Made by a program: the position numbers and the translations under genes
NCBI GenBank assembly: GCA_910579785.1
Contig: CAJTVJ010000036.1
Span: 1 to 13,463 of the forward strand
Origin: an uncultured Christensenella sp.
Lineage (GTDB): Bacteria > Bacillota > Clostridia > Christensenellales > UBA3700
DNA: 13,463 bases
Reading direction: 5' to 3'
Shown here: piece after piece, positions 7,977 through 13,463 of the stretch
How positions within the stretch are numbered: the stretch's first letter is position 1
How the letters are laid out: each line of letters starts with the position of its first letter
Notes under the pieces: model-generated
The model's input: only the letters and a program-made list of their open reading frames with translations
The model's database searches: none
What the model was told of the DNA's origin: nothing

Positions 7977-8096
7977 CAGGCCTGGCTGAGGTCGGGCAAT
8001 AACAATAATTCTAACAATGCCTAAACGCTGACCTCCGCCGGTGCTCGTAACAATGATAACGTTCGCGCGTCTGAGTTTGCGGTGCGTCCCGCGCTT
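7977..8096 (+). repeat. DGR template repeat (TR)
   Basis: This 120-nt segment matches 11269-11388 over its whole length apart from 12 substitutions, each at an adenine here, one base missing from VR in the AAA at 8023-8025 and one base added in VR after 8049. Read in the VR frame it encodes WLRSG followed by mostly AAC/AAT codons (NNNNSNN), then A-stop-TLTSAGAR, NNDN and VRASEFAVRPAL. Asn-codon clusters are typical of DGR templates because mutation of AAY reaches many residues while avoiding stops. The codon at 8022-8024 is TAA. The last 37 nt (8060-8096) are identical to VR. TR and VR are in the same orientation. Confidence 0.96.
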
Positions 8097-8218
8097 CACT
8101 CGCTTGCCTTTGAGCAAGTTGTCCCGTATCCGTCTTATCCACGGGATAGACGGACTGATGAAAAGAGTATGAAGGGGCTTGCGTCCTGCCGTAGATATCA
8201 ATTTGCGGCGAAACCAGT

Positions 8219-8293
8219 CCGACTGTATGACGACGTCGATTTTTTCGATTTTGTCAATACCAGCCTTTTGAGTAAGGCAGTCGGGCTTTTTTT
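8219..8293 (+). terminator. Terminator of the TR transcript
   Basis: CCGACTG (8219-8225) pairs with CAGTCGG (8278-8284), followed by GC and seven T (8287-8293). The long loop contains a small GCCTT/AAGGC hairpin directly beside the 3' arm, so either can form. The T-run supports transcript release here. Confidence 0.6.
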
Positions 8294-8305
8294 AATGCAA
8301 GGATA

Positions 8306-8649
8306 AGACCTCTCCGCTGCGGTCGAAGTGACTAGAAGGATGGTAAAGCCGTCCTTAATTTTTATAATGATTAGATTTCTCCGCTACGGTCGAAATGACA
8401 TAACTAAAAATGTTGCCAAAGTTAAGTTGGATATGTATAATAGTAAGTGATGAGGATGTGAAAAAGTTTGGAGTATTCTCTTAATGCTGCATATCCTTAG
8501 TAAATGTGACTTTCATAAAAGTAAAGTCACTTCGATCTAATCAGCTTATTTATTTAAATCGTTGAGACCTCTCCGCGTTGGTCGAGGTGACTAGATAATG
8601 GTTAAAGTTAATCAAGCTTTGAGTCATTTCGACCGAAGTGGAGAAATCT
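8306..8649. repeat. Palindromic repeat array III (TR to GIY-YIG gap)
   Basis: Right-facing units are at 8306-8332, 8373-8399 and 8564-8591; left-facing units are at about 8526 (degenerate) and 8623-8649. Arm compensation is seen as ATTTC/GAAAT at 8373 and 8623 and as ACCTC/GAGGT at 8564. The first unit begins 12 nt after the TR terminator. I see no gene between 8294 and 8699. Confidence 0.75.
8336..8364 (+). terminator. Terminator-like hairpin (AAGGACGG module, copy 2)
   Basis: AAGGATGG (8336-8343) pairs with CCGTCCTT (8349-8356) through one wobble, with a TAAAG loop and a T-rich tail. It sits between two palindromic repeat units and shares loop and stem with the copy at 9275, so it seems to travel with the repeats. 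Confidence 0.5.
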
Positions 8650-8699
8650 CATCGAATTGAAATAATAAAAAACAAACACAAAAGAAAAAGGGGGACAAA

Positions 8700-8975
8700 A
8701 TGTACGTATACATATTGACTAACAAAAACAATACGACACTATACGTAGGAACAACGAATGATATTTATAGACGAGCCAATGAGCATGATGATAAAGTAGT
8801 AGACGGCTTTACAAAGAGGTATAATCTCAATAAGTTGGTATACGTCGAAGAGACAAAGAGACCCGGCGACGCCATAGCAAGAGAAAAACAAATCAAACAT
8901 TGGAGAAGAGAAAAGAAAGACGCGCTGATAAATTCTATAAACCCAGAATGGAAAGATTTGTTGAGAGAGGAGTAG
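8700..8975 (+). CDS. GIY-YIG nuclease family protein (UPF0213/YhbQ-like)
   Basis: A 91-residue stand-alone GIY-YIG domain. The motif appears as VYI (residues 3-5) and YVG (15-17), followed by TNDIYRRANEH with the expected catalytic Arg at 24/25, and Glu62 in AIAREKQIKHW as the metal-binding acid. Length and order match the small UPF0213-type family, whose biological role is poorly defined; DNA end or nick processing has been proposed for relatives. AAAGGGGG (8687-8694) is a good ribosome binding site. It sits alone between repeat arrays III and IV, inside the DGR interval between TR and target. Nothing in the sequence shows that it takes part in retrohoming, and these genes are common in bacterial genomes, so its position may be chance. 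Confidence 0.88.
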   Translation: MYVYILTNKNNTTLYVGTTNDIYRRANEHDDKVVDGFTKRYNLNKLVYVEETKRPGDAIAREKQIKHWRREKKDALINSINPEWKDLLREE

Positions 8976-9017
8976 GGGAGAGCGAAATAAAGTTTGACTT
9001 ATCGTAAGCAATATGTG

Positions 9018-9598
9018 GTCATTTCGACCGAAACGAAGTGAAGTGGAGAAATCTAAACCTTTTAATTTTTAACTCGATGAGATTTCTCCGCGTTGGTCGA
9101 AATGACATAACTTGTGTATGGTTGACGAATGTAGGGGATATGAGGTATTGGAAGAATGACCAAAGTTTGGTGGTCTGTAAGCAAAATATGGTCACCTCGA
9201 CCGAAGCGGAGAGGTCTCAACGAATTGAAAGAAATAAGCGGATGAGACTTCTCGACTACGCTCGAAGTGACAGAAAGGACGGTAAAGCCGTCCTTGATTT
9301 TTTTACAAGGATGAGATTTCTCCACGTTAGTCGAAATGACATAGCTTGTGTAAAGTTGCTGATTGTAGGGGATATGGAACTTTGAGCATTCTCCCAATGC
9401 TACATATCCTAGGTAACAATGGTACTGATATATAGTAAAGTCATTTCGACCGTAGTGCAACGGAGCGGAGAAATCTCATCCTTTTATATTTTTCAATCTG
9501 TTGAGACCTCTCCACTGCGGTCGAGGTGACATAAAGTATGACTTGTAGCTAATCAAAATTTAAGTCATTTCGACCAAGCAAAGCGCGTGGAGAAATCT
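9018..9598. repeat. Palindromic repeat array IV (GIY-YIG to target gap)
   Basis: Pairs are 9018-9054 with 9079-9106, 9191-9217 with 9244-9271, and 9440-9476 with 9503-9530. Solo units are at 9313-9340 (right-facing) and 9564-9598 (left-facing). Arms covary cleanly: ATTTC/GAAAT at 9018, 9079, 9313, 9440 and 9564; ACCTC/GAGGT at 9191 and 9503; ACTTC/GAAGT at 9244. The first two pairs start 173 nt apart, as in array II. No real gene is seen from 8976 to 9987; open frames crossing this region are made of repeat sequence. Confidence 0.8.
9275..9304 (+). terminator. Terminator-like hairpin (AAGGACGG module, copy 3)
   Basis: A perfect 8-bp stem AAGGACGG (9275-9282) / CCGTCCTT (9288-9295) with a TAAAG loop runs into GA and seven T. 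It could end transcripts from the GIY-YIG gene 300 nt upstream, but its repeated occurrence inside the palindrome arrays suggests that it is part of a mobile or amplified module. Confidence 0.6.
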
Positions 9599-9884
9599 CA
9601 TCCGTTTAAATATCACCCTCACATTTCCCTTAAAATATTTACAAAGAGACAAAATAAGCCGTCAATTTTTTTTGAAGTGACAGCATAGAGATAAGAGAGG
9701 GGGGAGAGAAAAGAGCGTAAAAAAAGCGTATCTTGGTAGAGATATTGGTGTGTTGTATAGGAGAGATGGGGAGAAATAAATAAAAAAACAACCTAAAAAG
9801 TGACAAAAAATGTGTTTTTTATGGCAAAGAATAGTTAAAAAACTAAAAACAATGTCGAAAATTCAACGAAAATGTCAAAAGTTA

Positions 9885-9913
9885 TTGATTAAATCAAACA
9901 GGTCTAGTATAAT
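9885..9913 (+). promoter_or_regulatory. Target gene promoter
   Basis: TTGATT (9885-9890), a 17-nt spacer and a perfect TATAAT (9908-9913) precede the target gene by 74 nt. AGGAG (9972-9976) lies 11 nt before the ATG. The target therefore has its own promoter, separate from the RT and avd genes. Confidence 0.65.
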
Positions 9914-9987
9914 AAACTATGTATAATATAGAAAAATCTATATAATAGACAATGAAGCATATAAGGGAAACAGGAGATAGATAAAAA

Positions 9988-11316
9988 ATGCAAAAGACTG
10001 TGAATGCAAAAAAGCGACTGACAGTGCTGCTGAGTATAATACTCGTGCTGTGCGTAGTGACGAGTTTTGCCTTGGTAAGTCAGATAAATATGAAGGCAGA
10101 CGCCGCAAAAGTAAATCCTACCAATGAGAAGGGAATAATACCGATAGGGGAATTGTTGTCAAGTAAGAGAGGAGACAGCGCCACTGCTGTCGGAGACAAG
10201 AGTATCTTCAATATTGACAGTTTGACGGCGCTTTTTAACGCACTGTCGGGACAGCTTGCCGACGCGACATTGCAGGACGTAATTGACGAGATGGCAAAGG
10301 CGAAATACAACGACACCAAGGCGGGAGACAATACGTATATACCAAATACTTCTTCAAATGATTATTCCAACGCATACGTGGGATCTATCCACTATGGAAT
10401 GAATGCGCAGGACATAAGAGATTTGACGGGCGGAAAGAATATAGAAGTGACATTTGGCGGTCAAGTATGGAACGTGGTTGCGTTGACTTCGACAGGCACG
10501 TCGGCGAACGTGGCAGCCGGCGACGTGGTGTTGACATTGATGCTCAAAGACCCGATTGACAACTACAAAACTTATTGGAACGGTTGGCAACAGACAACAT
10601 CGGGCAGTGCCCATTTTAAGCATACAGAAAAATATGCTTCGTCATTTTACAGCTCGTCATTGATAAGGTCTGTCCTTCTCAACGGCAAGGACAGCTTTGG
10701 CAAAGATGTAAAGTATGCGACGGGAGCAAGCGCATTGACTTCTTTGGGGGCAGGTAATGCGATAGCCGGATATACAGATAATTGGTCTATCTTTACTGAC
10801 ACAGCGGCAAAGAAAAACGTCACCAACTTTTTAGTCAAGCCAAAAGACGTGCTCTATATGCAAGACGAAAACTTCTATGACGTTCTTACAGTCAATGGGA
10901 AACAAGATTCAAGCCACAGGTGGGGCAGCGGACAGAACGAGGCTTCTAAAAACAAGTTGCCTTCGTCTCTCGGCATGCCTACAAGCGGATATAACAACAA
11001 CAGATGGTATAATCAATACAACTCTGCTGTCAACGTGCAATTTGAGCAGGAAAAGTCTGTAAGAGACACCAATATCAATCTTGGCGGAACGACGTTGATA
11101 TATAATTCAGCCAACAACGACCCGACGTATTTTGATTGGGCAGAGGATTTTTTGTGGCTTCCGAGTTGGGCAGAAGTGGGTGAGAATGGCACAGGAACGG
11201 CAGGAATAGCCGGACTGTGGGCACTCAACGATTCTCAAAGAAAATACGATGATTCGACGACTGCGGCGCAGGCCTGGCTGAGGTCGGGCAGTAACGGTTA
11301 TTCTTACGGTGCCTAG
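9988..11316 (+). CDS. DGR target protein, N-terminal part: secreted, DUF6273-like lectin-fold module
   Basis: A secreted protein whose lectin-like module presents the DGR-diversified surface. Residues 1-39 are a signal peptide: basic NAKKR, hydrophobic core 11-30, likely cleavage near ADA/AK. Residues about 130-442 look like the DUF6273/C-type-lectin-like modules common in Clostridia: GDVVLTLMLKDP, SSSLIRSVLLNG, DFLWLPSWAEVG, GLWALN and finally WLRSG leading into VR. The frame stops at TAG 11314-11316, inside VR, where a one-base deletion relative to TR has shifted the frame. The conserved end of the fold (VRPALNLNLSS) is encoded beyond the stop in the same frame, so as it stands the product lacks the end of the fold. 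It has its own promoter. Ligand unknown. Family assignment is by recognition of motifs only. Confidence 0.85.
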   Translation: MQKTVNAKKRLTVLLSIILVLCVVTSFALVSQINMKADAAKVNPTNEKGIIPIGELLSSKRGDSATAVGDKSIFNIDSLTALFNALSGQLADATLQDVIDEMAKAKYNDTKAGDNTYIPNTSSNDYSNAYVGSIHYGMNAQDIRDLTGGKNIEVTFGGQVWNVVALTSTGTSANVAAGDVVLTLMLKDPIDNYKTYWNGWQQTTSGSAHFKHTEKYASSFYSSSLIRSVLLNGKDSFGKDVKYATGASALTSLGAGNAIAGYTDNWSIFTDTAAKKNVTNFLVKPKDVLYMQDENFYDVLTVNGKQDSSHRWGSGQNEASKNKLPSSLGMPTSGYNNNRWYNQYNSAVNVQFEQEKSVRDTNINLGGTTLIYNSANNDPTYFDWAEDFLWLPSWAEVGENGTGTAGIAGLWALNDSQRKYDDSTTAAQAWLRSGSNGYSYGA

Positions 11317-11388
11317 CGCTGACCTCCGCCGGTGCTCGTATACGGTGATGGCGTTCGCGCGTCTGAGTTTGCGGTGCGTCCCGCGCTT
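11269..11388 (+). repeat. DGR variable repeat (VR)
   Basis: Recipient of mutagenised cDNA. Relative to TR, substitutions are at 11291, 11296, 11297, 11299, 11305, 11308, 11309, 11316, 11344, 11345, 11350 and 11351; all are at TR adenines, ten A-to-G and two A-to-T. The variable codons change Asn runs to S-N-G-Y and Y-G, then downstream to Y-G-D-G. One A of TR AAA 8023-8025 is missing and a T is added at 11341, so 11317-11339 is displaced by one base and the overall length stays 120. Non-adenine positions are otherwise identical, including the last 37 nt. It lies 3.2 kb downstream of TR and inside, not at the end of, the target reading frame. Confidence 0.95.
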
Positions 11389-13463
11389 AACTTAAATCTC
11401 TCCTCTGCCGCGCTGAGCGCGGCCCCCAAGTTGGCGGAACCTGAGGACGTGACGGTAGAGTATACCGGCAGTGAACTCGACTTAGATTTTGCCGCGTCAG
11501 CGGCCGCCGCAAAATGGTGGACGACGGACTTTAAAGACAGAGTAAAGGCTACGTACTATAAGGGCGCTTCGGAGGAAAAACCCAAAGAGCCATATGATTC
11601 TTATACCGTCAAACTCAGCCTCAAAGACCCGAGTGACAGTTGGGCAGACGGCACTTCTGCAGACAAGACTATTAAATTCAAAGTAATCAAGAGATATATC
11701 CCATTCCCCAAATGGAATGACGACGTCAGCGAATTGGCATTCAAGGGCAAGACGGGCGTTGAGTTTGAGATATTCTATGACCAAGATTATCATGACAAAT
11801 TGTTAGCCGCGACGGGCAAATATTACTTCGGCGATTTGGTCGAGGTGACTACGCCGACAGACGTAACCAACGTGGGCGGAGACTTCTGGCAGTATAGAGC
11901 CGTGGCCGCGAAGAAATATGAATTGACATTTGCGTTGGTGGACGACGATCACTATCAATGGGAAAGCGGCGCGCCGACAGACGGCAAGCTTAAATTTGAG
12001 GTGACGAAGGCAAAAGTCAAAGCCACGCTGACAGCAGAAGACGGAGTGACCGCCGCGCTGAAAGGTAAAGAGGGCGGAAGCTTGAAGACGGTGCTGACGA
12101 TATTGCCCAACCAAATATTTGAAGATTATCCGGCGAAATTCACGGTGAGGGCGCAACGGTCCGGCTCGGCGCCAAAGACGATATCGTCGGAGATATCGCT
12201 GACGGACGCTAGCGGCTCTGAGAATATCACGCTTGATCTTAGCAACGTGGCGGCGCATACCAACACGTATGCCTTGTCAGCCAACTGTACGTCGGCGGAG
12301 TATGAATTGGAGTTGACCAATTCGCCTACGTTGAAAGTAGACGAGACAAGCAAGAACGTATTGAGATGGCAGCTGTACGTCGGCGGAAAGGCGCAGACGG
12401 GATATTATATCGACTGCGATATAGACAGCCCTGACAACAGCGACGGCGAGAAAGAAATCACATTTGACAAACAGACAATATATTACAGCGGCAAATACAA
12501 CGAGTTCAAAGCCTCGGCATACCCGACGGGATATACACTCAAAACGACGAGTTACAACGGCGGATACGAGATGGACACGGTGGACCCTGCTTCGACGAAT
12601 GCCAAGAAGGGCACCAATGCCGACAGCTATACTACGATAGTCGACATATGGAAAGACGGCGACCTTGATTCGGTCATCACGTTTAGGATAAATTGGACGG
12701 TTGCGCCTGCGCTCTTTGATTTGTCGGGAGTGAAGTGGCTTGACGAGGGTAAATTGCAATACAACGGCGGCGCGGCAGTGTCGGCTAAGCTTGACCCCAA
12801 GACGTTGCCAAAGGGCTTGATAGTGCAAGACAGCGACTATTCGACCAACCAAGGCGCGATAGTGGGCGACACGGGCACAGCATCGGTAGAGTTTGAACTC
12901 GACCCTGATTACGAAGGCAATTACGTGCTGCCTGTCAAGCCCGACCCGTCTGATCCTAGCGCGCCTGCGACGTATACAGGTACGTTTAATTGGGAGCAGA
13001 ATTGGGAAGTCGTGCCGTGCACGATATCCACGTCTAGCTGGCAGAGCGTAGCTCACCCCGACAGCAGCAAGAATTTTAAGATACTGCAACTCAAAGACCC
13101 TGCGGCAAGCACGATTGTAGACTATAAGTTCTATGAGACGGACAGCAACGGAGTGATACCGGCAGGAGCGCCTGCGTTGACGATCAACGATTTGGAGTTG
13201 CCGGCAGACGGGGCAAAGTGGTACGTGGCAGTGCCTAGCCTGATAGACAGCAACAATTATAAGTTTGACAAGGCAGACCCCAAGTCGAGACCTTTTATGA
13301 TAGGAGCAATCAACGCATCTATAATTAAGGTGGGAGTATCGCCGGCAAAGACGACGTTTACGTACAATACCCAGCCGAGACAAATCACTGTGCAAACTAC
13401 GGGAGCCAACCTCAACAACGGATATTTTGACCTGGCATACTTCAAGGCGGACGGCATCACGTT
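11323..13463 (+). pseudogene. DGR target protein, downstream part: end of lectin fold plus Ig-like modules (runs off the window)
   Basis: Open in the same frame as the upstream part from just after the TGA at 11320-11322 to the window edge, about 713 codons without a stop. There is no ATG in frame until 12571 and no Shine-Dalgarno, so this is the rest of the 9988 gene cut off by the TAG and TGA in VR, not an independent gene. It begins with the tail of the lectin fold (GVRASEFAVRPALNLNLSS). Recurrent beta-rich modules follow, each opening with a YxG-like strand: VEYTGSELDL (about 11455), IYYSGKYNEF (about 12478), LQYNGGAAVS (about 12757) and FTYNTQPRQI (about 13363). This resembles MBG/YDG-type Ig-like stalk repeats of surface proteins. 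Any cell-wall anchor would lie beyond the window. Codon use matches the upstream part, so the break looks recent. Confidence 0.75.
11407..11423. promoter_or_regulatory. DGR target-site hairpin/cruciform downstream of VR
   Basis: GCCGCGC (11407-11413) and GCGCGGC (11417-11423) form a perfect 7-bp GC-only stem around a TGA loop, 18 nt after VR. Bordetella phage and related DGRs need a short GC-rich hairpin just past VR for efficient retrohoming. No such element follows TR. It is inside coding sequence and encodes AALSAA-like residues. Confidence 0.65.

Larger units (their letters stand above)
7977..8293 (+). ncRNA. DGR template RNA with structured 3' spacer
   Basis: In the Bordetella phage DGR the template for cDNA synthesis is a noncoding RNA that includes TR plus a downstream spacer. 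The 197 nt after TR here look like such a spacer. They contain a hairpin CTTGC/GCAAG (8103-8118), a 10-bp hairpin CCGTCTTATCC / GGATAGACGG with one bulge (8130-8153), a GCCTT/AAGGC hairpin (8263-8278), and a terminator at 8219-8293. No convincing reading frame covers the spacer. The 5' end is not known; it may begin in avd or at a promoter near 7904-7932. Confidence 0.7.

Noticed and set aside
8082..8306. 74-codon open frame across the TR end and spacer
   Set aside because: Overlaps TR and the structured spacer, has no family resemblance and reads through the terminator stem; better explained as noncoding RNA.
9038..9385. 115-codon open frame in the GIY-YIG to target gap
   Set aside because: It is composed of two palindromic repeat pairs and spacer modules, its translation is repeat-derived, and it has no ribosome binding site. 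A reverse-strand frame at 9062-9460 is the same kind of artefact.
4970..9598. CRISPR array
   Set aside because: Repeats are inverted pairs with related, not unique, intervening sequence and variable unit length; no cas genes are nearby.
11311..11345. Stop-codon reassignment or programmed frameshifting that would keep the target intact
   Set aside because: TAG and TGA both end other genes in the window, so recoding is unlikely. Keeping the shifted core in frame would need two opposite frameshifts within 30 nt. A VR indel pair relative to TR explains the data directly.
12277..13395. 372-codon reverse-strand open frame
   Set aside because: Antisense shadow of the target gene's downstream part; Cys/Arg-rich composition with no recognisable domain. 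The forward frame is continuous and has clear secreted-protein character.

Overview
The window comes from an AT-rich, Gram-positive-type bacterium. Ribosomal and elongation-factor proteins, purine-rich Shine-Dalgarno sites, TTGACA/TATAAT-like promoters and a DUF6273-style secreted protein all point to Bacillota, probably a Clostridia lineage. The placement is inferred from protein character, not from a search. TAA, TAG and TGA all end intact genes here, so the standard stop codons apply.

Positions 1-4863 hold a housekeeping block, the str operon: rpsL (S12), rpsG (S7), fusA (EF-G) and tuf (EF-Tu). A promoter and structured leader precede rpsL. A second strong promoter precedes tuf, and a textbook intrinsic terminator follows it. 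S12 carries Arg at position 88, where most bacteria have Lys.

Positions about 4880-11390 hold a complete diversity-generating retroelement (DGR) embedded in an array of palindromic repeats. In order it has a DGR-type reverse transcriptase (5696-6814), an Avd-like four-helix accessory protein (7412-7903), a 120-nt template repeat TR (7977-8096) followed by a structured spacer and terminator, a small GIY-YIG nuclease-family gene (8700-8975), and the target gene from 9988 with its 120-nt variable repeat VR (11269-11388). TR and VR differ by 12 substitutions, all at TR adenines, plus one 1-nt deletion and one 1-nt insertion, also at adenines. A GC-rich 7-bp hairpin sits 18 nt past VR and is absent after TR, as in well-studied DGRs.

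The target is a secreted protein with a C-type-lectin-like (DUF6273-type) module ending in the VR, followed by at least 690 codons of Ig-like modules that run off the window. In the present VR the two indels shift a 23-nt core by one base, exposing in-frame TAG and TGA codons. The target therefore appears to be OFF, or broken until VR is rewritten. The TR itself has an in-frame TAA at a mutable codon, so an unmutated copy would also terminate the protein.

Every gap between DGR genes is filled with repeats: about 27-37-nt hairpin units of the form GTCAYYTCGACC...GGAGARRTCT whose arms covary, paired head-to-head about 80-90 nt apart and separated by an 84-nt AT-rich module, giving a period of about 164-173 nt. 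I see no further convincing genes in these gaps.
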